Source: Apus apus (taxonomy: Eukaryota; Chordata; Aves; Apodiformes; Apodidae). From it: a stretch of 64,000 bases of DNA. The position numbers and the translations under genes are program-made. This document shows positions 34,590-47,587 of the stretch, piece by piece (the first letter of the stretch is position 1; each line of letters opens with the position of its first letter). Location: assembly GCF_020740795.1 (NCBI RefSeq), contig NC_067312.1, positions 48,493,905 to 48,557,904 on the forward strand, given 5' to 3'. The notes beneath the pieces are model-generated. The model made no database searches and had not been told where the DNA came from. It was given only the letters and a program-made list of their open reading frames with translations.

Positions 34590-37506
34590 CTAGTCCAACC
34601 CCCCCTGCCAGAGCAGGGTCACCTCGAGCACATCACACAGGAACACATCCAGGTGGGTTTGGAATGTCTCCAGTGAAGGAGACTCCACAACCTCCCTGGG
34701 CAGCCTGTTCCAGTGCTCTGTCACTCTCACAGTAAAAAAACTTTTTCGGATATTCACCTTGAACCTCCTATGCTCCAATTTACACCCATTACCCCTTGTC
34801 CTATCACTGGTCATCACTGAGAAGAGCCTAACTCCATCTCCCTGACACTCACCCCTTACATATTTGTAAACATTGATGAGGTCACCCCTCAGCCTCCTTT
34901 TCTCCAAACTAAAGAGACCCAGCTCCCTCAGCCTTTCCTCATAAGGGAGATGTTCCACTCCCTTAATCATCTTTGTGGCTCTGCGCTGGACTCTTTCAAG
35001 CACTTCCCTGTCCTTCCTGAACTGAGGGGCCCAGAACTGGACACAATACTCCAGATGCGGCCTCACCAATGCAGAATAGAGGGGGAGGTGAACCTCTCTT
35101 GACCGACTAACCACACCCTTTCTAATACACCCCAGGATGCCATTGGCCTTCTTGGCCACAAGGGCACATTGCTGGCTCATGGTCATCCTCCTGTCTACCA
35201 GGACCCCCAGGTCTCTTTCACCTACACTACTCTCCAGCAGGTCAGCCCCCAACCTATACTGGGACATCGTGTTTTTCTTCCCCAAATGCAAAACTCTACA
35301 CTTGCCCTTGTTGAATTTCATCATGTTTCTCCCCGCCCAACTCTCCAGCCTGTCTAAGTCTCTCTGAATGGCAGCACAGCCTTCTGGTGTGTCAGCCACT
35401 CCTCCCAGCTTGGTGTCATCAGCAAACTTGCTGAGGGTACATTCTATACCCTCATCCAGGTCGTTGATGAAGATGTTGAACAACACCGGTCCCAGTACCG
35501 ACCCCTGAGGGACTCCACTAGTCACACACCTCCAACCAGTTTCTGCCCCATTGACAACAACTCTGACTCCTTCCCATCAACCAGTTCCTAATCCACCTCA
35601 CTACCTGATCACCAAACCCATACCTGATCAACTTATCTACAAGGATGCTGTGGGAGATGGTGTCAAATGCTTTACTGAAATCAAGATAAACCACATCTAC
35701 CGCTTTACCATCATCTATCCACCTAGTAATTTCCTCATAGAAGGCTATGAGGTTAGTCAAATATGACTTACCCTTGGTAAAACCATGCTGACTGCTCTTG
35801 ATGACCCCCATGTCCTTGATATGCCTAGAGATAGAGACAAGAATAAGTTGTTCCATCACCTTTCCAGGGATGGAGGTGAGGCTGACCGGTCTATAGTTAC
35901 CCGGGTCCTCCTTCTTGCCCTTCTTGTAGACTGGAGTGACATTTGCTATCCTCCAGTCCTCAGGCACCTCTCCTGTTACCCATGACTTACTGAAGATGAT
36001 GGAGAGTGGACTAGCAATGACCTCCGCCAGCTCCCTCAGCACCCTTGGATTCATTTCATCTGGACCCATCGATTTATGGATGTCCAGATTACTCAACTGA
36101 TCCCTAACCCAATCCTCATCTACTATGTCCTCACCTATCTTGACTACTTCTGAGGCTATATGAAACTGGGGCTCATGGGGAAATCCTGCAGGAGTAAAGA
36201 CAGAGGCAAAGAAGGCATTCAGCACCTCTGCCTTCTTTATATCCTCTGTCACCAGGGCTCCCACCTCATTCAGCAGTGGGCCAATATTGCCTCTAGTGTT
36301 AGTTTTGTTAGCTATGTATTTGAAAAAGCTCTTTCTATTATCCTTAACCTGACTTGCAAGGTTAAGTTCCAAGGAGGCCTTAGCTTTCCTAATTGCCTCC
36401 CTACATTCTCTGACAACATTCCTATATTCCTCCCAAGTGACCAGCCCCTCCTTCCATGATCTGTAGATTTTCCTTTTCCACTTAAGTTTGCCCAGCAGTT
36501 CCTTTTTTAACCATGCTGGTCTCCTAGCTCCCTTACTAGATTTCCTAACCCTTGGGATGCTCTGATCCTGTGCTTGCAAGAAGTGGTCCCTGAATGTTGA
36601 CCAGCTATCTTGAGCCCCTTTATCTTCCAGCACCCTGTCCCATGGGATTTCCCTTAACAGTTGATTGAGGAGGTCAAAGTTCGCCCTGTGGAAGTCCAGG
36701 GTTCTGGTCCTACTGGGTATTCTGTTCCTTCCACAAAGGATCCTGAACTCCACCATCTCGTGATCACTGCAGCCAAGGCTGCCACTGACCACCACTGCTT
36801 CAACAAGGTCCTCCTTGTTGGTTAGTACAAGATCCAGCAGTGCTCCTCTTCTAGTTGGCTTGTCCACCATTTGCATTAAGAAGTTATCATCAATGCACTG
36901 GAGGAACCTCCTAGACTGTGAAAGGCTGGCTGTGTGAGTCTTCCAGCAGATTTCGGGGTAGTTAAAATCTCCCATGAGGACTAGGGACTGCAGTTGTGAG
37001 GCTACTGTCAGCTGCCTGTAGAAAGCCTCATCAACCTCCTTGCCTTGGTCAGGAGGTCTGTAGTAGACCCCCACAACTGTATCACCCACACCAGCCTGCC
37101 CCTTAATTCTTACCCACAGACTTTCAACTTGCCCCTCATCAGTCCCTGCACAAAACTCAATACATTCTAGTTGCTCTCTCACATAAAGAGCAACTCCACC
37201 ACCTCGCTTCCCCGCCCTATCTTTCCTAAAAAGCACACAGCCATCCATGGCCGCATTCCAGTCGTGTGAGCTGTCCCACCATGTCTCTGTTATTGCTACC
37301 AGGTCATAACCCTTAGCCCGCACACAGACCTCTAACTCTTCCTGCTTATTCCCCATGCTGCGTGCATTAGCGTACAGGCATTTCAGGAAACAAACAGAGC
37401 CCACTGGTGGGACTAAATCTTCCTTAGACCATCTGCCTTCAGGCCCTGGTACGTTCCTCTTGTGCTTGTCCCTAACAAACCCAGTTTTCTCCTCTTCCCC
37501 CTTCAC
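34590..37506 (-). pseudogene. CR1 ORF2: endonuclease-reverse transcriptase, one frameshift
   Basis: ORF2 supplies the nicking endonuclease and reverse transcriptase for target-primed insertion. The first frame (37506-35518) begins just after the ORF1 stop in a different frame. Its nearest possible starts are GTG at 37506 or the downstream ATGs, so the start is uncertain. The endonuclease motifs are intact: ANARS (Asn47), TETWWD (Glu74), GDFNYPE (179-185) and SDHE (247-250). RT motifs follow: NYRPVSLTS, GFTKGKS and YLDFSKAFD. Near 35560 a 2-bp loss relative to sibling copies (CAGAGTTG versus CAGAGAGTTG) shifts the frame. The second frame (35525-34590) carries PQGSVLGP, the catalytic FADDTKLGG box and the C-terminal region. 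The total length is close to a complete CR1 ORF2, but this single lesion prevents a full protein. Confidence 0.9.
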
Positions 37507-37508
37507 AT

Positions 37509-38579
37509 CTAGTTTAAAGCTCTCTCATTGAGCCCTGCAAAGTCCTGCCCCAAAAGCCTCTTCCCCCTCTGGGACAGGTGCATCCCACCTGCCACCATCA
37601 GGCCAGGTGTCTCATATAGCATCCCATGATCAAAAAAACCAAAACCCTGTCTTTGACACCAATCTCTTAGCCATTCATTGACCTGGAAACTCTTCCTATA
37701 TACCTCCCCACCCAATCTTGCAGGAGGTATGGAGGCAAACACTACTTGCGCACCAGACCCCCTAACTAGCCGTCCTAGGGCCCTGAAGTCACTCTTCATT
37801 GCCCTTACATTTCTTGTGATAATTTCATCACTGCCAACCTGAAAAATCAGCAGTGGATAGTAATCAGAGGAACCCACAAGATCAGGGAGTTTCCTTTTAA
37901 CATCTCTAATCCGGGCCCCAGGGAGGCAACAGACCTCCCTGTGGGATGGGTCTGGTCGGCAGATGGGCCCTTCTGTCCCCCTCAGAAGGGAGTCACCCAC
38001 TACAATTACTCTCCTTTCCTTCTTGCTTGAAGAAGTCCTAAGGACTCGAGGTGACTGAAGAGTCCTAGGTGCTTCACTAGATAAATCTACCCCTCCAACT
38101 TCATTTTCCTGTCCCTGAACTTCCAAGGCCTCATATCTATTATCCAAGGGCAATTGGGAGGGTGGAAGGGGTTGGGAGGATTTTTTCTTGCCTTTCCGAG
38201 GTCGGACCTCCTTCCATTCCTTAATATCTCTTAAGTCCTCTCCATCTGTCTGGTGACAGGAGGGGAAGGGGTCCGTCACTTTCTCAACCTCTTCGATCTG
38301 CCCCTGCCTCAGGGTATGACTCCACCAATCTATTTCATTTTCACAATCTCTAATGGCTCTCAGTCTTTCAGCCTCCTCTGTCAGTCTAACCACCTGCCTG
38401 AGGAGATCATTTACTTGCTCACACCGCACACACACGGTGTCACTGGTTCCCTCTGATACCAGTGCCAGGCACAGGCATTCACTGCAGCCAGAGACCTGCA
38501 CGGCTGCGTGCCTGCTTGGGAGCTCTGTCTGAGTCCCCACATTCTTCTTCACTATGGTTTTTGGCCGCGTAGTGACCAT
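37509..38579 (-). CDS. CR1 ORF1 protein with SGNH/esterase-like domain
   Basis: This is a complete 356-residue frame starting at an ATG and ending in TAG. CR1 ORF1 proteins are thought to bind nucleic acid and accompany the RNA, and the C-terminal domain is an SGNH/GDSL esterase-like fold known for CR1-type LINEs. Seen here: a Cys cluster (C32, C35, C37, C50, C53, with GCSECLCLAL and CVRCEQ), a likely helical stretch (55-100), a basic linker (127-134), then GDSLLRG (Ser197), GARIRD (221-226), QVGSDEI (247-253) and GGMHLSQRGK (331-340, His334). The Asn of the usual G-x-N-D block reads Ser, and the Asp usually before the catalytic His reads Gly. This is a transposon gene and not a host gene. 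Confidence 0.9.
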   Translation of the reverse strand: MVTTRPKTIVKKNVGTQTELPSRHAAVQVSGCSECLCLALVSEGTSDTVCVRCEQVNDLLRQVVRLTEEAERLRAIRDCENEIDWWSHTLRQGQIEEVEKVTDPFPSCHQTDGEDLRDIKEWKEVRPRKGKKKSSQPLPPSQLPLDNRYEALEVQGQENEVGGVDLSSEAPRTLQSPRVLRTSSSKKERRVIVVGDSLLRGTEGPICRPDPSHREVCCLPGARIRDVKRKLPDLVGSSDYYPLLIFQVGSDEIITRNVRAMKSDFRALGRLVRGSGAQVVFASIPPARLGGEVYRKSFQVNEWLRDWCQRQGFGFFDHGMLYETPGLMVAGGMHLSQRGKRLLGQDFAGLNERALN

Positions 38580-38705
38580 GATCTATCTAGCTACTAGTTT
38601 GCTTTTCTTGCTGTGAGAAGGCACCCGCTGCTCCCTCCGTGCCTGCCCTCGCGCCACTTCCTGTGAAGGCCGCTGCCGCTCTCTGCTCTGTGCTGCCGCG
38701 TGCTA

Positions 38706-41456
38706 TATATAGCTATAAAGCTATAGCTTTGTTTGCTTATTTCCACATTATCTTGGTAATTAACTAAGCATTTGAAGAAATTTGTTACTGGCTGGATGCA
38801 TAATACAACTGTTCCTCATCACAAAAGTTCAGTAAGATCAAAGCTAAATGCACAAATCTTTGAAAATTCTTGGAAGGCATTAGCATCAAAACAAAAAAAG
38901 AGCAGAATTGTTATTGTAAGTTTTACCTTAGAAACCTCACTTAAAAAAAAGGAAGGATACCTGACAGGACCTCCTTATGCACACATGTATCATGCAGAAC
39001 CAAAATAGAACTCACATCATATGTCAAAAAAAAGAGAGAAGCTACTCCCCATCCTATTAATAATATGAGCCCAACATAATTTTCTATGGAGTCCAGTCTT
39101 CCCTGTGCTTTGCTCCCCAAAGACAAATTATAAAAACTGCTTCTGGTTTGCTTCTTAACTGCACAGATAAAATTTTTGTTACAGAAGTACAAGATGGCCA
39201 AACACGACTGAATTAATAAAAAAGCCTAAAATTAAATAATAATATTAGTACAGGAGAAAAACACTTCTCAATATAAATACAAATCTGCAAGTATGTTGTA
39301 TGAATAAGCTATATGTTATTTATTTCCAGCTGAGCTGCTAGTCATTAGCATTAGGTACAGTGCTGTTGTTCATGGTAGATAAACTAAGCAGCAAAACTTG
39401 AAAATGGGCAATTTAATGACTATTTTTCTTATGACTGATCTGTTGCTCTCCTCTAACTGAAACTTGAAATTCAGCCTTTGAAGATTAAGTTTTACAAGTC
39501 TTAAGTATATACATCGCTGATAATCATGAACAAAGCAGTTGCCACAGCAAGAGACCAAAAAAATTCCAAACCCCAAACCAAGTATCACAGAATGTTATTA
39601 TCAAAAGGTAACTAAAAATAATGGTTCTCTCCCTCCAATCATGAGCAGACTTTTCATGGCCTACTTTACAGAATGGACCAGGCCATGAAAAATACAAAAA
39701 GCAGACAGTTTAGTGAGCCTTCAGTTTCCCCCTTCTGTCCTCTTCTACCTTAACCATTTGCCCCCACTGAAAAAGCTCTCCTTTCTCTCAAAAGTGATAT
39801 ATTTCTTGACAGACCTTGCTATGTCTTCCTGAAACCCAGTAAAATAGGAGAAGTTTTGTAAAGGAAATAAAAGCTCATCCTGAGAACCTTCGAACCAGAT
39901 GAGGAGGCAGCCTCACAGGGTGCATGGGCCCAGCTGCCCTGGTAATTACTTTGCTGCTGGGCTTAAAGATCAACCCTGGAATGTCTCCACTTCAAGAATG
40001 AAAGAATCATCTCCTGCTCTCTTATTAGGACCAGGACTTTCAGGATCTGAAGAACAATGGGATTGTACTTAACTGAAAAGTAGTGTTATTTTTTTTCCTA
40101 ATATTTTGACTATTTGTATGACATGATGCAAAAGATACAGTAGTCTTGTATTTTTAGTTCAATGGACTTTGTTTTTAATCTTTTGATTTCTGCAGTGATT
40201 ATTCATCCAGATACTCCAAAGTGTCTTAAGAAATGTATTTTAGCAGTAAAGAGGTACAGTTTGTTAGCAGTAAGAAGAGAAGCAGCAGTGTTAATAATAC
40301 ATATTGCTCCCAGTAATTGTTTCTTCATTAGCACAGAGCTACTGGAGAACTACTTAATTTCTGTAGGTTTGAGTTTCTCTGTTTTTCTGTAATTCCCACA
40401 GTAAAGGACTGGAGCCATGGTGAAGCTGTGTAAAAGGTCACCACATTCAAACAGCAGCTGTTTGCTTTCACTAATAAAGGAAAAAAGACTCTGCACTGAA
40501 AAGTGACCATAAATAGGCATAGCATATCCTTTACACAGGCAAACTACAGATTTTACTGGGAATTCTGCCACATTTAAAGCAGGACCAGCTTTAATGCAGC
40601 TATTTTGCAGGCAGTAGTGAAGAGGAAGTAAGTTAAGCAGAGCAAATCCCACAGGATGTCCATGCAATTGTTCCATACCCAAAAGAAGGGAAGGAATGTT
40701 ATGTGAAGCAATTTCAGCAATAATGCTGCTGAGTGACTTAGTTTGTGGGGTGGCTGCAGCAGGAAGAAAAGCCAAGAAAACATTACTACACGCAAAGATA
40801 ATGTGAGAACTTCTTAACTTTGTTTTGTGGAGTTGGGAGATGAAACATGAGAAAAAAAACCTCTCAGAAATCTACTGCATTGCTTGGCAAGGGAGTGGGG
40901 AGAAGTTGTTGGTGTTCTGCCTGTTCAGCAGGTATTCATCAGCAGAAGCAGGAGAAGAGCAGCTGTACAAAGCTCTGGGATGTAATTCTAGCCTCCACAG
41001 AATGTAACAACAAAACACTCAGTAGCTCTCTCTACTCCCTCCAGGGAACTGAAAGGCAGGACCCACAGCAGAAAACATCTGCTGTTCCTACTTTCAGGTT
41101 TGGTTGTCTGCCACCAGTGGAAGTAAACAAGAAAACTGGGACTCTAACCCCATTAGGTCTCTTCCTGTTTGCTTACAGTTTAATGCACACTCCATTAGAG
41201 CTGTGCTACCGAGACCAGATTCTGTGCACACCTCAGTGTGTATCACCTCACTTGGAAAAATGTTGTTGTTGTTAAAAGTATTATTAAAAATTATTCTAAT
41301 GAAAGAGTTCAGCATTAAATCTCAGACATACTAAGAAATAAAAATTTCTGAAATTTGTTCTTGAATTCAGTTTTTTTTTAAAAAAAAAGAGTGTGGGTTT
41401 CTCATATAATTACTTCATTATTAACCTGACTGGCAGTGGCATTAGAAAGCAAATAA
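38706..41456. other. ST8SIA4 intron 4, part: no other feature
   Basis: AT-rich intron sequence. Several short open frames on both strands (for example 40350-40775) lack splice sites or family resemblance. Confidence 0.6.
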
Positions 41457-42860
41457 ATCATAGAATCATAGAATGGTTTGAGTTGGGAGGGACATTAAAG
41501 ATCATCTAGTTCCAACACCTCTGCATGGGCAGGGTCACCTCCCACTAGATGAGGTTGCTCAGAGCCCCATCCAACCTGACCCTGAACACTTCCAGTGATG
41601 GGGCTTCCACAACTTCCCCTAGGCAACCTGTTTCAGTGTCTCATCACCCTTGTACTAAAGAATTTCCTTCTTATGTCTAACCTAAATCTCCCCTCTTCTG
41701 GTTTTGATCTATTACCTCTTGACCTCTCACTACAAACCCTTGTAAAAATTCCCTCCACAGCTTTCCTGTAGGCCCCCTTCAGGCACTGGAAGGCTACTAT
41801 CAGGTCTCTCTGGAGCCTTCTCTTCTCCAGGCTGAACAGCCCCAACTCAGACTGCCATCGTAGGAGAGATGCTCCAGCCCTTGAATCATCTTTGCGGCCC
41901 TTCTTTGGACTTTCTCCATGAGCTCCATGTTCTTCTTATGTTGTGGGCTCCAGAACTGGACAAAGTACTCCAGGTGGTGTCTCACGTAAGCTGAATAAAA
42001 GGGGGAGAATCACCTCCCTTGACCTCCTGGCTACACTTCTCTTGATGCAGCCCAGAACACAGCTGGCTTTCTGGGCTACAAGTGCACATTGCCAGCTCAT
42101 GTTGAGCTCCTCATCCATCATCACTCCCAAGTTCTTCTCTGGACTGTTTTCTATCCATTCTTCACCCAACCTGTATTTGTGCCTGACCCAGGTGCAGGAC
42201 CTTGCACCTGGCCTGGTTGAACTTTATGCACTTTGCACAAGCCTGTCAAGATCACTCTGTATGGTATCCCTTCCCTCCAGCATTTTGACCTCACCACACA
42301 CCTTGGTGTCATTGGCAAACTTGCTGAGGGTGCTCTCAATGTCCTTGTCGCTGACAAAGATGTTCAATAGCACCGAGTACCGACCCTTGGGGAACACTAC
42401 TCATCACAATTCTCCATCTGGACATCAAGCTGTTGATCACCACACTTCTGAATGCGACCATCCAGCCAGCTCCTTACCCAATAAGAGGTCCATCTATCAA
42501 ATCTGTATCATCGAGTTTTGATATAAGGATGTCATGGGGGAGCATGTTGGAAGGCTTTTGCACAGGTCCAAGTATATTATGTTGGTTGCTCTTCCTTTGT
42601 CTGCGAATGCTGTGACCCCACTGCAGAAGGCCACCAACTTAGTCAGGCAGGATTTGCCCCTGGTGAAGCTATGTTGGCTGTCACCAGTCCCCCCTTTGTT
42701 TTCCACTTGCCTCAGCAGAGCCTTCAGGAGGATCTGCTCCATGATCTTGTCCAGCACATAGTTGAGACTGACTGGTATATAGTTCCCTGGATCTTTCTTT
42801 TTTTCTTTCTTGAAAATGGGAGTTTTGTTTCCCCTTTTCCAAATCCTTTTAATCAGTTAC
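41457..42860 (-). repeat. Old CR1 LINE fragment (RT to 3' tail)
   Basis: Minus-strand CR1 of a different, older lineage. The tail end is at 41457-41475 (CATAGAATCATAGAATGG). Broken frames give LEYFVQFWSPQHKKNMEL, the region before the ADD box, and LDKIMEQILL with FTRGKSCLTKLVAF near 42640-42750. Multiple stops and frameshifts interrupt it. It is 5'-truncated near 42800-42860, where it fades into T-rich sequence. Confidence 0.9.
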
Positions 42861-45486
42861 GTTCTTCATGTATTGATTCTGGTTCCATCTTGAACTCCTG
42901 TTACGTATTGATTACCTCAATTATTCTGTCAATGATGTTTGCACAATTACACTAAAAGTTCCACAAAACAGCTTGTAGAAACACTTTGTGAAAGTCATGC
43001 AAGTGCCCCCAATTCACTTTCCAAATCCAGTATCTTAATTTGAAATACAAACTTGTTGATCAAGAATCATGAAAACAAAATTAACTTGACCTAAATCTAC
43101 TGAAGTAAAAAATCGGAATCAGTGGTCACTGAAATATGGTACTGATAAAAAAATTGTTTGACTGAGTATTTATATAATCTGTTCTCAAAACTCTGAACCC
43201 CTCTGAGACTGTAGGAGTGGACACCGCTCACAAAAGTTTAACAAGGCATGAAATCTGCAGGAAAGCCATTTCTTTTTCAAACACCACATTACTTTTTTTA
43301 TGACACAAAAATTACACAAATGGACAGGAAAATGTAAAGTTTCCCAAAATGATCTCAGAAGTCATTACCCCACTATTCAATCAAGAGAAACTCCCAAATA
43401 CTCTGTGCTGTTTAGAAAGTTTCTTTCACTAAAAGAGAAGTAAAAGCAGAGAATTTCAGTACTGTACTTGATTGCAGAAATACTGCCTGGTATTATGTAA
43501 AACAGTACATAAGAATACAGAATTTGGCCTCACTTGATGGGGACAGAACTAAGAAAGTTAATGTTCTGTTTTTAGTAACAGCCTGTGCCTTACGCTTCAA
43601 AGTCTGATGAAGGAAAAACCTAATTTGCCTGCACAATTTCACAATGTGATACACACAAGAAGTAACAGAGACAACGCTTTCCGGAACTTGTTGCCTTTAG
43701 CCTGCAAACCTTCAGCATCCAGTGTCTCTACCAGTACTTAATTTTTCAGGTTGGAATTTTGAACTTTAATTTACTGATGATTAGTTACTGAAGTATTTAG
43801 ACCACAATACATTGCCTTTCGATATTTTAAATAAAATTTTAGATATATTAAATCAAATTATTTTCTTCTAAACTTAAATTTACATTGGGAATTTGTTATT
43901 CCAAAAAAAATGAAGACTTCATAATTTTAATGCTTTAGGATAGATTTTTTTTTTTAGGAAGTTTTCAATGTGTATCAATGTGTTTTACATTTTTAGATTA
44001 AGGAGAACTGTAGTTGCAATATAATATGTTAAAATTTCAAATAAAAGCCTCACTTAAATCAGCTGAATGAGAGGGATATGGTATAGCCCTGTGGTATACC
44101 ATATTCACAGGTCTATCTGTGGATGCAAAAGTCTTATGGAACAGTTGAATGGAATATTTTAACTTATTAAGTTGCACTTTTTATTAGTCTTCATAAGAAT
44201 ATGCTTTCAAGTTGAGGAAAACTCCTTCAGTATTAGATCTCTGGCATGGTTTGACAAACATCTCACTCATTTAAGTTGTTATGAATTCCCGACAATCTTA
44301 AAAGCAACGTAAGACCCACACTGACTCTTTACTGATTCTCTTGTAATTAAAGTTTTAAACAGCTCTAATTACTTTATATAAACTATTATTTAATACATAA
44401 TATGTTTGCTCAAATAAAGAGTAAAAAAATATATATATATTTGAATTAGCAGGGCAAAAACCCAGAAACAAAAGAAGTGAAAAGGGGAAATTTGAGGATA
44501 TTCAAAATCTTAATACAGAACAGTGATTGCAAATGCTACATTCCCAAGTGTCTACTCTACACTTCTGTGCCTTTCAATGAAAATCATTGAGCTACATTTG
44601 AGCATAAAGATACAATTATTTGAGAATGCTTGCAGTCAAGAAGACAACAGCTGCAGATATAAGTAGTTTCCTTGTGTAAAGCAAAACAGTCTAAAAAAGT
44701 GCTTATTGTAGTTCATCATGGTCCATCTACCTTTTACAGATTAAGAATCTAAAGACATCTCCTAAGCCTTGAACTCAGTCTTGCACATATGAGCAGGCAC
44801 CCTATGAAGGAGATTAGATGCTTTTCACGTCTTACTGTGTGCTTCAACATGCAGGGTTTGTGAGCAGATTTCTTGGGTTTGCTTCTCCTTCAACTAACAG
44901 AAGTCTTCACCTTATGTCTGTTTTACCCTTTCTGTTTTGCACTACAGGTCTCCACAAGGTCATCACTGTTAACATGGTCACAAAGATTTAAACTTGCAAG
45001 CAGAGAGCTTCCAAAAGAATCAAATACACAAACAAATATATCAAATATATAAAAAAACAACAAATCAAAGACAGTTCAGATTTACAAAACAATTAGTGCT
45101 TTATAGAGTTCCTTTTAGGTAGACTCGTTAATCAGTTGACACTGAAATTGAAATAACAGCATTATGAAGACTTTCCTTGAAGCTAAGTATGCAAGTTCCA
45201 CATGCTGTTTTAAATGGCAGCAGACTTAGCTGCCCATTAGTTTCAAAGTTAGTAGTTTGCTGAAGTTAGTAACTTGTTTAAACTTTCTCAAGTCTTACTA
45301 CTCAAAACAGACTGATTTGATAATCAGGTTGTGCAGCTTTTTACTTTATTCTTTAATTCATTATACTTACTTGTAGACAATATTTGGCTCAGGTACATTT
45401 TAATTTATGAACAGCTTTTGCTTATTATTTTTTCATGTTGTCATGTTACTCCAATTGACATGGACTATTCCATTTGACATGGAGCT
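42861..45486. other. ST8SIA4 intron 4, part: no other feature
   Basis: AT-rich sequence with a short (AT)n patch at about 44428-44441. No exon or repeat family was recognised. Confidence 0.6.
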
Positions 45487-45855
45487 AATTCAGCCTGGAG
45501 AAGGCTTCAGGGAGATCTTACAGCAGTCTTCCAATACCTAAAAGGGGCCTACAGGAAAGATGGGGGGAGACTTTCCAGCAGACAGTGTAGTGATAGAACA
45601 AGGGGTAACAGTTTTAAACTGGAAGAGGGTAGACACAAGCTAGATATTAGGATGAAATTCTTCACCATGAGGGTAGTAAAGCACTGGAATAGGTTGCCCA
45701 GGGAGGCTGTGGATGCTCGCTCCCTGGAGGTGTTCAAGGCCAGGCTGGATGAGGCTTTGTACAGTCTGGTTTAGTGTCCCTGCTCATAGCAAGGAGTTTG
45801 GAACTTGATGACCTTTAAGGTTCCTTCCAACCTTAACCATTCTATTATTATATGA
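45487..45855 (+). repeat. Old CR1 LINE 3' fragment
   Basis: CR1 3' sequence on the plus strand: GCCTGGAGAAGGCTTCAGGG, AATAGGTTGCCCAGGGAGG and GGTGTTCAAGGCCAGGCTGG, ending with TTCCAACCTTAACCATTCTA. It is 5'-truncated and diverged. Confidence 0.9.
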
Positions 45856-47587
45856 CATAAAAACCTTAGAGATCTTAAAGAGATGCAGTTCAACCTGTAA
45901 AGAGACAATACTCTTTCCCTGGAGTTAACTTTGCTGTAATACAAACCTCATTATTTTGGACTGGTGTTTTAAGACCGCCTTCTAAGAAATGTAAATAGTA
46001 GTTCCAAATGTGTTACTGCTAACTGTATCACTTCCAAAGTTGACTCACAAAGACAAATTCACCTTAAGCACCTTGCCTTGTAAAGTCAAGATTTAAACCA
46101 AAGATAAATTTGACTTCTTGTTTTGTTCTTACTCAGGTTACAAAAATTAACAATAAAGAACACCTTATGATACTTGGTTGCTCTCCACAAGTACAAAAAA
46201 TGGAAAGTGAGGTGATTAAACAATTTGAAGTGGAGGACCTAAGGTCTAGAACACAGATTCAATAACCTGACAAATTTGTGCATATCCATTGACACTTGTA
46301 GGTATAATCTGAAATATGATACAGTCTAAAATTTCAACAGCAATTCTAGTGGCAGAACTTTTGTTGTCTTTATTCGTCAAGTTATAATTCTTATTTTTAA
46401 GACAAAGCACCCTAAAGTACCTTAAAGCTGGCCAACTGGAAGATTTCACATTCTGATTTACCATTCTTATTTTAGAATTTTGCCCAAATTTAGCAGATGG
46501 AAATTAAAACAGCTGCCTGTAGACTTGAAGTAATCTTATTTATTCAGTATACACACACACAAACACCACTACACCTATTAATGTATTATAGCCATTTTAA
46601 ATACTCCAAAATTCAACACAATAAAGGCCTATAAATAACTAAAGTGTAACTGTGTAATAACACGACTATCCAAACAACTACAGAAACTGAACAAGTCAGT
46701 AAAAAACCTAAAGATTTCCAAATTCCAAAGTGATTATTTTTTTTTCCAGTGACAGAAGTGCAGCACATGAAGAACTCAGCAGTTCATCTATTTGAGACAT
46801 GGCAGAAAGTGAAAAGCATATTCAGAAGTCCTAATATCCTGAGGAACATCATATTTCTAGGCTTTATTCTTATACTCATATTAGATTGAGGTAACAATTC
46901 AAACATCCCCTTTAATCTTATCTCTGCTTCTGTAACAGAAAAAACTTTTTAGGCAGATACATACTCAGTAACTGGTGTATCAGCCAACACTAATACTCTG
47001 AAGACAATTCTCAAAATCCCACAACTGACAGCATAGTTCAAGGAACTCCAGTTCAATACTATCATACTGCCATAATTCACTGTGCAAAAAGTTATTGCAC
47101 TACTGTCTTGTGAAGGTTTTTCATACATAGCTCTATATACTCATACTTGTAGTGACCATGACATTGGATCCTTCATCTGAAAGTCTTGTTTAAAATCTTT
47201 GCATGAAGTATTGATTTTTAAATTTTTTTTAAACATTACATTAATGTTTTTGGTGATTCTGATAAATGTTTTTTAATTGCCCAAGCACCTGGCCAAATTA
47301 AAAAAGAGAATGATTGCTATGAAGTCCTACACCTGCCAGACTTCATTATTTAAATGGTTATTACCCTACCCCTATGATATTTAAATTCTATTTTTTATCT
47401 CCATGGTCTTGGACAAAAGAAAGACATGTAGCACTTCAGTTGTTCTCTGATTTGATGACTCACGGGTATCTTTTAATTCACAACTATTTTTTCATTAATT
47501 AATCATGATAGTGATTTTTTTTTTTTTAACATAAAAGCAAAAGTGAAAAGCTATTGTGCTAATGCATTTCATTTGTTTGCAGGCTAA
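45856..47587. other. ST8SIA4 intron 4, part: no other feature
   Basis: AT-rich sequence with small T tracts and a short CA run at 46550-46562. Nothing else was recognised. Confidence 0.6.

Larger units (their letters stand above)
34531..38705 (-). mobile_element. Near full-length CR1 LINE
   Basis: A non-LTR retrotransposon of about 4.2 kb lies in the same orientation as ST8SIA4. From 5' to 3' on the minus strand it has a short GC-rich 5'UTR (about 38705-38580), ORF1 (38579-37509), ORF2 (about 37506-34590) and a 3' end with four octamer units (AATCATAG on plus) at 34531-34560. ORF1 is open throughout and ORF2 has one frameshift, so the insertion is young. TATATAGC occurs close to both ends (34517-34524 and 38706-38713) and may be a target duplication, although CR1 insertions often lack clear ones. 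Confidence 0.93.
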
